Of a stretch of DNA of 64,000 nt, positions 10,657 through 21,899 are shown piece by piece. The position numbers were made by a program, and so were the translations under genes. The notes under the pieces were generated by a model. That model did no database searches. It was given only the letters and a program-made list of their open reading frames with translations, and was not told the DNA's origin. The DNA comes from Petunia secreta (Eukaryota > Streptophyta > Magnoliopsida > Solanales > Solanaceae). Where the stretch lies: positions 10,916,501 to 10,980,500 of the forward strand of contig JARKIP010000065.1 of the NCBI GenBank assembly GCA_029990175.1, written 5' to 3'. Numbering within the stretch: position 1 is the stretch's first letter; each line of letters opens with the position of its first letter.

Positions 10657-13077
10657 ATGTCTTCGGATGATGGTAGCTACGGAGGGTATGATTCGTGTGG
10701 AGATGATGGAGACTATGGTTCCTACGGAGGTGATGGTTGTTATAATGACACCGGGGACTATGGCTCTTACGAGGACGAAGCAGGTCACTATGGTGAATAC
10801 GAAGACGAAGAAGACTACGAAGCCTGTGAAGATGAACGAGAAGAATCTTTTGCTTCGGGTCAAGAATACGAAGGTAGTGACGCTTCGAGGTACGATGACT
10901 CTACTTACTCTCATTGTGATGACCTTGAATATGATGAATGTGACATCGAGGAAGTCGATGACGGAGTTGACCGAGCAAACTATTTGATGTCTTCTTCCGT
11001 CGGTGTCTCGTGTGGAGCACAAGGGAGTAGTAGAACCCCTTCCATCGGGTTGGGAGGTGGTGGAGGTTGTTCCATGGGAGGAGGAAGATTTGCAACTTAT
11101 AGTCGTGGCACACGATTCAATGCTTCCAAGTCCTATGGAAAGGGTGGCTCGAGGAGTGCTGGTGGTTATGGACCCGAGGAGGGTAGGGGAGGTTTCTACC
11201 GAACACCTCCTTCGAGGAGAGGTTCTCACGGGTTCCTTGCTAAAACTCCTTCCACGACTTTCAACAAAACTACTAAAGTTGGAAGAGTGAAAGGAAGTGG
11301 GAGTTACTCTAGTGGTGCTACCACTAATGGAGGAAATTCTGTACTTGGAAAGGTGCCAACAAAGAGTCCTACGAGCGCAAGAAGTGGTGGGAAAATTGCA
11401 AGAAAAGAGTCGACCGAAGTTAACAAGGTTATCACAACGGCCGATCTCATGACTGAACTATTGGGGATCATAGCCGAACTGCAAGGTGTGGATGTGAGAC
11501 TTGTTAACCTTGATCCTGCCGGGATCCCAAGGACACCAGCTTCGGAGCCATGCTCGGCAACGATGAATGAGACCTCGGTTGATGAGTCTTCGAGTCCTAG
11601 ACTTCGGGTCGATGTTAAAAGTCCACCTACTCCAGCTATGGGTATTCTTGGGCCTCGACCCAACTCACCCGAATATGAGAGACAAAAGATCGAGAGGAGT
11701 AAGGGAGTGACCGGTGACAACTCTCGAGAGGAAAAAGGAGAGGTCGTGTCGAGTGATGTGAGTGAGTTGTCACCACCCAAACCCACACCAGACCTTGAAA
11801 AGAAAATGAGGGAAAAGGAAGAGGGAAAAAGAGTCATTGAGAGTGAGGACACCCCTTATTCTAACCTTAACCCTTTATCTTTTTCTTCTACTGGTTCGAA
11901 ATCTTGTGCAGGAACTCTTGGAGGCAAACCGAAGGAGCCTCAACTCTGTACCAAAGTAGATAGACAAGGTGAAGAAGATCTTTCATGTGAGCTCCACGGA
12001 GAAGAAACTACTTGTGAGACTTCGGAGACATTGAGAGAGACCGAAGGTCACTCCGAGGTAAGTGATCAATTTCCTTCCCGAGGGCATGATACTTCCTTGT
12101 CTTGTGAAATTTGTAGAGAAACCTCTATGCTAGTTGATGATTTGTATGATTACAATGTGCTTGCAACTAGTGTAGAGTCGAATGGTCAATTTGTGAGTGA
12201 ATGTGAACCACTAGTTGAGAGAATTGATATGCCACATCATGATGTGAGCTCGATCTTCATCGAATCTCTCTTTAGTGATGAAGTTGTAAGTGACCTTACT
12301 TGTGACCCTTGTTATGACACACCACCAATCTTTGATAAAGGGGAAAATGAGTTGTTTGATCATACCCTTGTTGAAATTATTGCCTATGGTGGATCTGTGT
12401 GTTGTAGTGAGGAAGATGATACCCTTGAGGAGTCCTTAGTGGATGAGTTGGATCGGATTATATTCGATGACTCCTCAAGTGTGGTCGATGACCTGGGTTC
12501 GGATGCACCTTTGATGGGCAGTGAACTTATTTTCACTAACCCTCTGTTCGAAGGAGATGGTGATGAGCATCCGACTCGAGGAGAACCACCTCGGTTTGAA
12601 AGGCTTAACCCCGTAGATAATCCATTATTTGAGACCTTCTTCGAAAGTCTGTCTAAAGAGAAGGGTTGTCTTGGAGTTCATTTGGGAGGTGAAAAGCTAC
12701 CTCTTGGTGTGAATGCGATTGCTTTTAAGAAGGGGAGTGGAGTATTCGATGTTGGTTGTCGAGTTAATCATTTTACTTACTCCATTCCACATGTTGATCA
12801 CACCTCGAGTATAGTGCATACCGAAGTCTATAAGCCCCATGGTGATAAAAGTGAATTTAGGGCTCGGTATGATGACTACGAGTTTAGAGGTGATAGGGCC
12901 TTTGATCGTCACATCTTTCATATAAAGTGTCCTATTGATCTCTTCGTATACTCATGTGTTCGTTACAGTTCCTACTTGAGCCAAGAACTTGTTGTTTCCT
13001 TCGGAGACATAGGCTGTTTGATCATTATTGATGCTTGGCTCTACCATAAGAGTGTGTTTTCCACTCGTAAATACTAA
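10657..13077 (+). CDS. Unrecognised 806-aa acidic protein of element A
   Basis: I do not recognise this protein. Residues 1-110 are very acidic and rich in Gly, Tyr, Ser and Asp (MSSDDGSYGGYDSCGDDGDY) and look disordered. Residues 125-250 are Gly/Ser/Arg-rich and basic (GGGGGCSMGGGRF). A Pro/Ser/Glu-rich middle follows (SPRLRVDVKSPPTPAMG). The C-terminal 300 residues look more folded and keep blocks shared with element B: LYDYN, HHDVSSIFIE, CDPCYDTPPIFD, VFDVGCR and IDAWLYHKSVFS. There is no CCHC knuckle, reverse transcriptase or integrase motif. The frame is uninterrupted over 2.4 kb in an element whose LTRs differ by about one percent. It may act as a gag-like or nucleic-acid-binding protein, but that is a guess from charge pattern and position. 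The ATG follows the long leader, and the stop lies just upstream of the polypurine tract region. Confidence 0.82.
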   Translation: MSSDDGSYGGYDSCGDDGDYGSYGGDGCYNDTGDYGSYEDEAGHYGEYEDEEDYEACEDEREESFASGQEYEGSDASRYDDSTYSHCDDLEYDECDIEEVDDGVDRANYLMSSSVGVSCGAQGSSRTPSIGLGGGGGCSMGGGRFATYSRGTRFNASKSYGKGGSRSAGGYGPEEGRGGFYRTPPSRRGSHGFLAKTPSTTFNKTTKVGRVKGSGSYSSGATTNGGNSVLGKVPTKSPTSARSGGKIARKESTEVNKVITTADLMTELLGIIAELQGVDVRLVNLDPAGIPRTPASEPCSATMNETSVDESSSPRLRVDVKSPPTPAMGILGPRPNSPEYERQKIERSKGVTGDNSREEKGEVVSSDVSELSPPKPTPDLEKKMREKEEGKRVIESEDTPYSNLNPLSFSSTGSKSCAGTLGGKPKEPQLCTKVDRQGEEDLSCELHGEETTCETSETLRETEGHSEVSDQFPSRGHDTSLSCEICRETSMLVDDLYDYNVLATSVESNGQFVSECEPLVERIDMPHHDVSSIFIESLFSDEVVSDLTCDPCYDTPPIFDKGENELFDHTLVEIIAYGGSVCCSEEDDTLEESLVDELDRIIFDDSSSVVDDLGSDAPLMGSELIFTNPLFEGDGDEHPTRGEPPRFERLNPVDNPLFETFFESLSKEKGCLGVHLGGEKLPLGVNAIAFKKGSGVFDVGCRVNHFTYSIPHVDHTSSIVHTEVYKPHGDKSEFRARYDDYEFRGDRAFDRHIFHIKCPIDLFVYSCVRYSSYLSQELVVSFGDIGCLIIIDAWLYHKSVFSTRKY

Positions 13078-13158
13078 CCTACTTTCGAAGTAGGAAGCTT
13101 TGTTTGTCTTTGCCTTGTTGCAGGTCTTGCCGGTTTGATTTCGAGGACGAAATCCTTT

Positions 13159-13172
13159 CAAGAAGGGGAGGA
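13159..13172 (+). other. Polypurine tract of element A
   Basis: The purine-rich AAGAAGGGGAGGA directly precedes the 3' LTR. Together with the upstream TTCGAGGACGAAATCC it is nearly identical to the same region of element B and of the CRM-like element. Confidence 0.8.
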
Positions 13173-13992
13173 TGATGCAATACGAACCAGGCTCACCTGT
13201 TCGATTCATCAAGCAAGTCCACCGAGGAGTCACATGGCGCCCACGATCAAAGTGTGGCCGGAATGGAAGATGCCGAAGACTGCCTCGACGAGCAACAACT
13301 TTGAAAATCCATCGAGCAGACAACAAGTGACCGGTGCTGACACTGACTTCGGGGAGCTGTGAGATCGAGCACAACTAACGATCAAGTTTGAGCCCGAAGC
13401 TGAAAGCAACCGGATCGAGGAAGAGCGACGCCGAACAGAGAATCGATCAAAGGGCTACAAGTGTGCCCGAGGCAAGAGCGTTCGATTCCAAACGTGACCG
13501 AGGCAAACAAGCGTTCGAAGACAAGGTGTTCGAACCAAGCTGCCGAACACTCCAGCCCTGCGTGGCTTAATCTCATTGGTCACCTGTGACCATTTACTAT
13601 TTTGCCCTTTTAATGTTGTCTATATAAACTCCTAGCATAGCTGATTAGAGACAGCTTTTTAGTTGATATTGAATTGAGAGAATAGTGATAGAATTGGCCG
13701 AGCCATTCTTGTTTGAAGCCCGAGGCTTCGTTTATGCCTTCTTAGGCTTGGAACCGAAATGGATTTCATCACTAGTATGAATCCTTGTTAGGTTCAAGTT
13801 CCCTTTCTCCCTTGGATAATCAATCATGATTTGATTCGGATTATCCATTCTTTCTTCTATTTCTGTTCTCCCCCTTCCCCGATTTCTTGTTATCTTTGTT
13901 TCTTACTGCTTCCGCATCTTTACTTCATCGTTTCCGCGTCTTGTTTGTTGTCTCCGATTGCAAGGTGTAAACTCACGGGTTTGCTTGCATCA
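13173..13992 (+). repeat. Element A 3' LTR (820 bp)
   Basis: It is the same length as the 5' LTR with about 11 substitutions and no length change that I could see. The TATA box is at 13621-13628. The next pentamer is TCTGC. Confidence 0.93.
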
Positions 13993-14089
13993 TCTGCCCA
14001 AACTATCATTAACATGCCTTTTTGTATTTCCCATTATTAATCTGTCATTTCGTATTCACTCTCTCATATGCCTATATATTGTTGTTCCT

Positions 14090-16060
14090 AATTTCACTCT
14101 TCTTAATTTCTCTAGCAAACGTTTATGCTCTCCCCATATTTCTTTTACTCCATGCTTAGTCGGATACTTGGCCACCTAATGAAATATCGAGGGCACTTCT
14201 TCCAGATCATGAATCCAAGGCCTTCATATTATGACATTATACGAGATGTCGCATGCCATCACTTTAACATACATCGGCTTAGTTACCCTTTGTATGAAGA
14301 TTGGTAGGACAATTTCACCAACTGATCTCTTATTGGAATTGTTAAAGCCAGATGTGTACAAGCTCGAGACTATCTGATCAGTTACCTACATAGCTCGCAT
14401 TACTTCCCACTGATAATATTTACGGTTCTTCCAACATCAGTGAGGACACACTATACCTCTGAATCCCATATTCTCAAGGTGATGACTAGTGCGTCGTGGT
14501 GCTAAAAAAGAAGTCCGCATGTATTCTTGCCATAAAATAGTATGATGTCATTATGAGACCTCTTCCTACCACCCTTGCTAGCCTTACAAACCATTACGCC
14601 TTCAAACACCCCGCTTGTGGAGACATCCATATATCATGTTGATCGAGCTTTTGCTCTCCAATGGCGAGGGAGGATGCTCCGCGTCTTTACTCCGGTACGT
14701 ACGCTTGCTTTCTCTTATCTGATATCAATTTTATGAGATGACCCTCACTAAGGAGATGCGCTACCTTGAGCATGAGGAGTCTACAGTTGGCAATATCATG
14801 GCCGCGATCTCGGTTGAATTCACAATAAATTATCAGATCCTTGTTGCTTGAGTTAGTCCTCATAACCCTAGGCCAACGAACCTGCTGACCCAATTTCATG
14901 AAGTGGTTCTACAATGTGAAGGCCATGGTCTAATATTCTAGGCTTAGGTGCTCGACGAATCTCATGTTCCTGTGTGAGCTTGACCTTTGGACATCATTGT
15001 GCCTCAGGATTCCCTCATACATTTTGACCTGAGCTAAATGGAGCTATCATCTTCGGCAGAGTCCTGCTTGCATGATCGACCCTTGTTCTTATCAAATGTC
15101 ATCATTGAATCAGTTTTGATTCTAAGCTTGTGGCTATACCAGTGGAATACTTCATTCCATGTTTTTGCCAGATGCTCTTACAAGTTCCTCTCCGACTCCT
15201 GAGTCGCTGTTGATCCTCTAAGGTTCAAGTTCTTAGCGAAAACAACTACCACGATGTTGTCTTATACCATTGGGAGTGTCATGTGCTCCTTCTTAAACCT
15301 CTCTAGAGAATCCTTTAGGAGCTGACCATCCCTTTGCATCATCTCAAAGACATCTCCCATCATTTCCTCTCACTTCTGGGCACTGGAGTGCACTTTTACA
15401 AAGAAATCATACGTCTGAGCGACTGACTAAATAGACCTTTCGGGTAGTTGGGTGTACCAGTCTAGTGCTATTTCGGTTAGGGTGATGCCAAATTTCTTCA
15501 CCAGGATGAACTGAATTACCTTCTTTGTCAAGTCGTAGCTCAATTCCCATCACATAGGCTACTACATGATCATTTGGATCTGTCGTTCCTTCTTACTTAG
15601 GTACTTCTAGCAGATGGAACTTCTTTGATACTGGTGAGTAGTGCTGCTCTCAGACTATAGGGCTGTTGGGCTAACTTGTCTTCATCAAATTTTTTCAAAA
15701 TGGGGGAATTCCTGTTATTTGATCCATTTTGTCGATGTGTTCTTTAAGCTGACGAAGCATAAACTTCTCAAAAGTTGACCATGATGTTACTGGACTGGCG
15801 GCATCCGAATTGCCTAGTGCTATGTTGAAGTTGGTCTGTTGTGTCATAGTATTTGGTGTGTCACCTCTGGGCCTTGACCCCCGAGAAGATTCTAGTGGTG
15901 GCTCCGTCTTGCTAAGTGCTTTTTCGAGACGCTTAGGCAACGTTTAGGCTATAAACTCCGAGAGATGCTCTTGCACCTCCAGGATCTTCTTTAGTACCTT
16001 CTCCATTTTGTTCCTGGACTCTGCCTTTCCTTTTCCTTTTGTGAGAGCTCTCTAATAATT
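14090..16060 (-). pseudogene. Element C gag and protease remnants (Tat-type)
   Basis: The minus strand carries a decayed Tat-lineage gag. A nucleocapsid-like segment near 14830-14730 reads YCEFNRDRGHDIANCRLL. A typical retrotransposon-gag stretch lies around 15200-15500 (YTQLPERSI, then TYDFFVKVHSSAQK), and an N-terminal variable region around 15695-15940. To the left, about 14190-14260, the end of a retropepsin domain is visible (RPWIHDLEEVPSIFH). Stops and frame changes are frequent. The protease end runs almost up to the insertion point of element A, and no polymerase follows on the other side. Confidence 0.62.
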
Positions 16061-16258
16061 AGGACCCTGAACCCCTGTGGCTCTTATCTGGCGTCAGGTC
16101 TACTTCTCTACCATTAGGTTCTGCTCCTCTCTCATTTGGATTTAGGGTTGCGTCCTTGTGCCTAAGGCGGCGTCGCGCTGAACTCTATCTTATCGACATG
16201 ATTGAATTGCTTTTTCAGAATCACAAAGAGTTGCTGGGCCCTATGGTTGGCACCGAAC

Positions 16259-16706
16259 TATTTCACCTAAAACTCGCGTGATAAGAAAACCAACGAAATT
16301 TGTATTTAGGGCCACAAACAATAATGAAATATCGAAGAAATAATTGTAGGGTGAGAATTCTATTGCCTCAGATGACTATTACAATGAGGTGATTGATGTA
16401 TTTATAGACTCGACTTTACTCCAATCCCTATTCTAATACAATTCTTCTCATTGGGCCTATAGTCCATTACATAAGGTGGTCAATCAGTTCCTACCCTAGG
16501 TGGGAATAATATAGCTCCAATGGCGACACAGTTATTTGTGCCAGCGTGTCAGTTTGTCCCATGTCCGCACGACGAATGCGCCCGTTGTGCACGTGGCCAA
16601 CACATGATCCTGAATTTGCAACCACCGCTATCCTCGGACTTGTTCCACATGGCCCAACAGGCCTTCGGGTCCATTGGCTAAGGGTTTTGCAATTTATGCC
16701 CACACG
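16259..16706 (-). repeat. Element C 5' LTR
   Basis: The LTR lies next to a degenerate primer site (complement of TTGGCACCGAAC, compare TGGGCGCCAAAC in the sibling elements). It ends AATTTATGCCCACAC, as does the remnant at 8448. Confidence 0.65.
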
Positions 16707-17621
16707 TATATAAAAATTTATAAAAAGTTGAGTTGATTTCTTGTTTTATGATATTTTGGAGTTTTCTTATCACACAATTGTTCAAAAACAAGGAGATTTA
16801 ACTATCAAGCAAAACTTGAACTTGTAAGTTAATATATTAGAGTGTAAATTGTCACTCTTTAGCCAGCAACTATCTTTCAAGTTTCTGCGTGCACTAGACA
16901 GATCCAATGTTGATGTCCATAAGAAAAGTCATATATTTTTAGCTGTCATTCATAAAATTTCTGGAGATCACCAGAAGTCAGTAGGGGAAAAATTATAGCG
17001 ACCACTATGTCCTACTTCTTATAAGATCTGATGATCCTTAGGAGTTTTTCCTGATAGGAATAAAAAATATAAGAGTTCTCTTATAAGGCCAAACGGGACG
17101 CCAGAAGTATCATAATTTTTATAAATCTCCAATTACTAACAGTTCATCAAACCACCAAAATTTGCAGTGGATTGATATGATCGCCTCAATGCTTAACTAG
17201 AGATCACGAGTGGGAACTTTGGGAATGAAAAAATTATGATAGGGAGCTTTTCCTCTTTAATGGGTCTTACTTAGAGTGAATCCAGATTAGTCAGACTACA
17301 ATACAGATACAGTTTACTATACAGAAAAAATATTGTTCAGCAACCTTAACAAATAAATCAAATTAGCTAGTTTAGTGATCGCCACTTCTTGTACTAAAGT
17401 ATGTTAAGGTTCAATCTCAACAGTAATTTTTCCTTTTGTCCTTTCCTAAAAAGATAAAAAAGAATAGAAAAAGTAGTAATACTAAATATAACAAAGAAAT
17501 AGGATACAATATTCATTTACAATTTAATATAAAGTAAATAACCCCACCATATTTAATGTTTTTCGTTTCATTTTTTCTTATAATTTTTTTTAAGGAAGGT
17601 TCTCTCTACAAACATAAACAT
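16707..17621. other. AT-rich DNA between Tat-type elements, no gene seen
   Basis: There are no domains and no frame longer than about 60 codons. This is probably the original host or older repeat sequence flanking the nest that begins at 17622. Confidence 0.55.
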
Positions 17622-17947
17622 TGTTTATGCCTAAATTTTGCTTAATAGGTTAAACAGATAGGATTTATAAAAGGGTCACAAGCAATATGGTAAATACAAA
17701 AAAAAAATTAATAAACAGAGAAATAATAGTTGTATTCCTTGAGTAAAGGCGAATTCTGGGAGAATCGCTTGATGTACAATACAATGGGAAGGGAGGTATT
17801 TATAGTTGTGATTTACCCCTGTCCTAATTATGGTAAAATATAAAGACATATAGGCCGTGAGCTTGTTTACTCAAGCCAGTGATACAAATTAACCCTAACT
17901 AGGAGACTGTAAATCCTAAGGCGGTGGGATGTATACATTGCGTCTCA
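17622..17947 (-). repeat. Element D2 3' LTR, first part
   Basis: It starts TGTTTATGCC on the plus strand and follows the 5' LTR at 43327 through the GTTGTATTCCTTGAG and TGATGTACAATACAAT blocks. It breaks off where D1 is inserted and resumes at 24435. Confidence 0.75.
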
Positions 17948-18442
17948 TGTTTATGCATAAATTTGTACATGTTTGTTAAACAATTAATTATGAATGAGGT
18001 CACAAGAAATACGATAAATTATGATAGAAATGTAAGTAAATATGATGAAATAAAGACAAGCAAATAATAAAGAAATAATTGAGAAAGCAAAGTAAATCTT
18101 ATTCCTTGAGAGTAGGCGATCTTGGTGGCAAATCGTGGTATGTGTACAATTTAATGTAAGGAGGGGTATTTATAGCAGTGATACCCAGTCCTAAATAAGG
18201 TAAAATACAAATACTAATAGGGTCATGGGCCTATAACTCAAGGCGGTGGTATACTAAACCCTAACTAGGATATTGTAAACCCTAGGTGACGGAATGTGTG
18301 CCCTGTGGCCAAACCGCCTAAACGGTCGTTAGCTCTAGGAGCGGGCGTATATCCTCAGTGCCCGGTGACTTGTAAGATAAGTTTAGTCTCGCCAGCTGGA
18401 CTCGTAACCCCGTAACAATAGGTGGCATATTTTATCCACATA
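17948..18442 (-). repeat. Element D1 3' LTR
   Basis: It opens TGTTTATGC, matching 23933-24434 over its length. The complement of TATTTATA at 18167-18174 is a TATAAATA core promoter motif in element orientation. Confidence 0.85.
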
Positions 18443-20809
18443 GTCAGTCCTCCTACTTATTGAGTGCTGACGCAAGCAGTCAGGAAGTGAAAGCGGCGTG
18501 ATATGAAAAGATATCTCACTAACTCCTTGAGACTCGCAGTCTCTTTGTCCAAAAGTGATATTAAACTCTTCGAGAACTTCGTGTGCTTCCTTTTGGTTGG
18601 CTGATACCGATCTCACGTACATTTTCAGGAACTGCCATTAACTGCTCCAAATCCTTTCACATCTCTAGCCATAATGACACGTGACAATTTCGTGCCTCAT
18701 CCTTATCCCTTTCTGCCTATAAATAGTGACTTCATGACAGTGGAAAAATCACAACTCCTCTTCAGAATAATTCGCTTCTTCAGTAATTTCTTATGATAGT
18801 GAGAATCTTTTCTTTAAGGATGTTTGCCTTTGATCCTGGTTTGATATTACCAGAAAACCTTCTTTATTCTGAATGGATGTTGTATGAAGGAGGAAACTCA
18901 TTTGCAGTTATCTTCTCTTTTCTCTTCATCCATGAGGGAATGAATGAAGTCCCCCGAGTTATGAAGTTTAATCGGAATACTAATGATACCTTTCGGGATT
19001 CTTCCATTGTTTCACGTGCATTGATTAAGGTGTGCCCATTTTCTAACACATCAAATGCTGTGATATTCTTCTTGTCATGCAGGGTTAGGATGCTTAGTTC
19101 TTTCAGCTGTCATGAGGCTTCTCCGCCAAGATTTCTCTGGTGTTTAGGTTGCCTCTTTGATGGAGTAAGGTCGAAGCCGACTTGTCTGACTCCGTTTCAT
19201 GGAAGGCAAGAATATGGAGCTCTGGGTCGTGCAGATTAATGAATCACCAAGTTGTAACTCTACCTGCGGTCCTAGGCCGTCTCTTGGTTCTGCTGGTACG
19301 GTCTTGTCGGCGTTGGCTGTGGGATGCCCGAGGGAAGAGGCCCCCTTGTGGTAGGTTCCCAGCTCAAGCCTTTCTGCTCTCGGTTAACTCCTGTTTGCTC
19401 TTGAAGCTCTGCAGGATTGTGCACTCTGGTTTGGCCAGTTGAGGTTGAAGCGGATAGTGAAGCTTCACTGCTAGTCTTCTAGTTTCTCTTCAAGTTCAAC
19501 GGACGAGATGGGGAAGGTCAGGCATAATCAGGTGCTTGCAGGATCCCTTGCTTTGATCAAGCAGACGGTCTTTGATTGCACCAGCAGCCGTATACCATGA
19601 AAGAATGCTCGGACTGACATATCTCGGGCTGTCAGAAGAAAAGAAGAACTGCAGAATGTTTACAGCGATAGCTATAATCCAGATGAAGGATTTTTCAGCC
19701 ATGTTAATCCTGAGGAGCTCTTTGTTTTTAGTCTTCCCTTTCCTTTTTTTCTCCACAATTGTTATAAATAAATGTTGTATTCAGAAAGAACTAAATGTAT
19801 ATTATGAGGCTACCACTGTTTGTTATTAGTGAAATGAACGTTCATCAATATTTCATACGTACTTGTGTTATTACGCATTTCGTAATGCGTAACCAAGCAG
19901 TATGTTTGTGCACCTAGATATTAGATGGCTTCCGGTCGTCCTGACTTTTCTAGTTGTTTAAGAACGTGTGTCAGTATACCTGCCTTGAGAAATTACGTCC
20001 GTTGTACACCGATAGACGGTGGCTAGGTTGCATCCGTAGTAGATGGCTGTTTGCGCCTACAATGGGACGACTTTAGCCCTTGTGGAAATGGTCCTTTTGC
20101 ATTTTGAGACGAAATGTCTTCATTTAGTTATTTGAGTATTTAAGACTTTCTGGCACTGCGCGGACAGGCGTCCCCATCGGCGTGGAGGTGCAATTGTTGA
20201 TTTAACGAGATCAACGCTTGATTAATGCCTGGTGGCTGAGTTCGGCGTGGTCTAACTCTAAGCGAGTAGTGTACTCTACTTTTTGTAGCGAAAAGTGAGT
20301 GTATTACTTCAACTTAGATCCGGGCGGGGCTATGAATAGTTGGATCGTAGATGAATCTAAATAAATGAGTAAAACTGACTAAGTAAGACAGTAGTTTTAT
20401 TGATAGAAGAGGTGCGGGCCGCACCTATGATGCTGTGGGTGAAAACCCGTAATATGTCTGATAAATATTATAACCAAAAGGAAATAAAAAAATAAATGCT
20501 TTCTCAAGTAAAGATACTTCATGTTTGATCCTTGAAAGATTCGGGGTCATTCGATTTGGCTTCCCTATTTAAGGGTGTTGAGCCTTGAAAGTCACCCCCT
20601 GGGTCGTTAAGGACCCTGTGGTACAGCTGCTCGCTGACCAAGTAATAGTGAACCGCTTATTTCCGCAAGCAAATGATTTCGAATTTGTTTTCGGGAAGCT
20701 CTCCTTTGCTCAAATAGCTGACCAACGCATCATGCTACCCTGCAAAAGATCCTGTATCTGGAACTTCAAGGTTCATCAGGCCTGCGGGGGTTAATTTAAC
20801 TATCATCTG
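18443..20809. other. Element D1 3' region with short plus-strand frames
   Basis: This is the interval between RNase H and 3' LTR that in Tat-lineage elements often holds an extra antisense ORF. A plus-strand frame at 18793-19239 (148 codons, MIVRIFSLRMFAFDPG) may be a remnant of one, but it has no recognisable domain. I could not align it with the corresponding ORF of D2. The part at about 19900-20420 matches D2 at 28190-28690 (AATGCCTGGTGGCT, GTGAGTGTATTACTTCAAC). Confidence 0.45.
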
Positions 20810-21733
20810 CTAATCGTTTGGGTATTCGGATGTTTCAGCGTTTCCTGAGATTTTTTCTTGGTGGATGAATTCCCACGCATGAATTTTTTTTAGGATTGCC
20901 CTGATTTTCATTTTTTGATCTGGCTCGCAGATGTCCTCAGCTACGAAGATTTTCCTTTGTTGATTAACTATTAGCTGTGATTTGCTGTACATGCTGTTCT
21001 CCCTGGCCCCTAGTGTATAGACTAAGTCTAGGGCTTGAACTTTTATGGCCTGATGGTAGACCATTCCAGACGGCGTTCTGACCCAGAGATCGATCTTCTC
21101 CCTATTGGGATTCATTCCTGTGCGAATTTCCCAACGGCCGTACTCAATTACTGCTTCATTCTTGAGTGACTCTTCAACCTTCCATTCCAGTTCTTCTGCA
21201 TAATCTGAGGTAAAACCTTCCAATGCATGTGTCTTGATATCTGCATGGGGTTGATAGATGATGTCGTAACCCAACTCTTCCGCCCACTTTGCCATATCTT
21301 TCAACAAACCGAGCCTAGACAGAACGACTCGCACCGGTGTCGAAGAGACTAAACTGACCGGGTGTTCCTGAAAGTAAGAGTGCAACTCTCGTGTGGCCAT
21401 TACCAAGGTTGCTATGAACTGAAGCTGTAAGGGCAAGAACTTGTCTATGTGTTGCGGCATCCTACAGGCGTACTTTACGGGAAACTGCTGCCCGTTCTTT
21501 TTTCATACAAGGACCGCATTCCAAGCTATCTCAGATATTGAAGCGTATAATAGTAGGTGCTCACCTGTCTCTGGTTTGGTTATGATTGGAATCTGCAGGA
21601 GTTGGATGTTCATCTGAGCCATCATCAAATAACATTGAATCAGCCAGAGGGGTCTTCCTCGCTTTCGTAGTACCTCAGAGAGACGACAAACGAATTTAGT
21701 CGCTCTCGGGGCTAGTTGATCTATCAACGCCAA
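20810..21733 (-). pseudogene. Element D1 RNase H region (Tat-type), lacking an RT core
   Basis: The minus strand reads KPETGEHLLLYASISEIAWN and AVLV (RT connection or first RNase H), a break, then an open 216-codon frame with PQHIDKFLPLQLQFIATLVM, LLKDMAKWAEELGYDIIYQP and later YHQAIKVQALDLVYTLGA. This is the ribonuclease H-like layout of Tat-lineage pol proteins, where an RNase H cleaves the RNA of the RNA-DNA hybrid. Upstream, the protease end joins this region after only about 170 bases. No FxDD reverse transcriptase motif or HHCC/DDE integrase is present between or after. The same organisation occurs in D2 (30180-31461). Confidence 0.68.
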
Positions 21734-21899
21734 TCGATCTCGCAGCTTGCTAGTTCCTCCCTAACCTCCCACACTAAGGCCTCAATAAATTTCGACTCAG
21801 AAGATGTAATCTCATCTGAAGTAAGGCGACATTCTTTGGGGAGAAGCCGCTCACCTCGTAGGTCAGCGACCCCGTGCAGGGTCGGGCTTGAAGACCTGA

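Larger units (their letters stand above)
8647..13992 (+). mobile_element. Element A: non-autonomous LTR retrotransposon with a single 806-aa ORF
   Basis: Two 820-bp direct repeats (8647-9466 and 13173-13992), each starting TGATGCAA and ending TTGCATCA, bound a 3.7-kb internal region. A primer-binding site for initiator tRNA-Met (TGGTATCAGAGC) starts three bases after the 5' LTR, and a polypurine tract (AAGAAGGGGAGGA) directly precedes the 3' LTR. The internal region has one long intact ORF and no recognisable reverse transcriptase, RNase H, integrase or CCHC gag. By eye the LTRs differ at about 11 positions (roughly 1.3 percent), so the insertion is fairly recent. The flanking pentamers are TTTAC and TCTGC, which do not match. 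Around the primer site and the polypurine tract it resembles the CRM-like element at 35203-42749, a plausible source of replication enzymes. Confidence 0.9.
8325..16706 (-). mobile_element. Tat-type Ty3/gypsy element (element C), truncated, interrupted by element A
   Basis: A minus-strand LTR element is recognised from a near-complete right LTR (16259-16706), a left LTR remnant (about 8325-8448), gag and protease remnants (about 14090-16060) and a purine-rich tract next to the left LTR. Both LTR ends share the tail GCAATTTATGCCCACAC. The internal region is only about 2.4 kb once element A is removed, so reverse transcriptase, RNase H and integrase are absent. It is related to, but distinct from, the larger Tat-type elements at 17622-43783, which have the same LTR termini and gag zinc-knuckle style. 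No target duplication could be defined because the left LTR is truncated. Confidence 0.72.

Noticed and set aside
10651..11229. 192-codon minus-strand frame opposite the element A ORF
   Set aside because: It is a mirror of the acidic, repetitive coding strand (GAN-rich codons give open complements) and has no independent support.
8642..13997. Target duplication for element A (TTTAC and TCTGC)
   Set aside because: Only three of five positions agree. Two transitions could explain it, but I cannot claim a duplication.
18793..19239. 148-codon plus-strand frame as an independent gene
   Set aside because: It lies within element D1 where an antisense extra ORF is expected and has no host-like domain, so it is noted only as part of the element.
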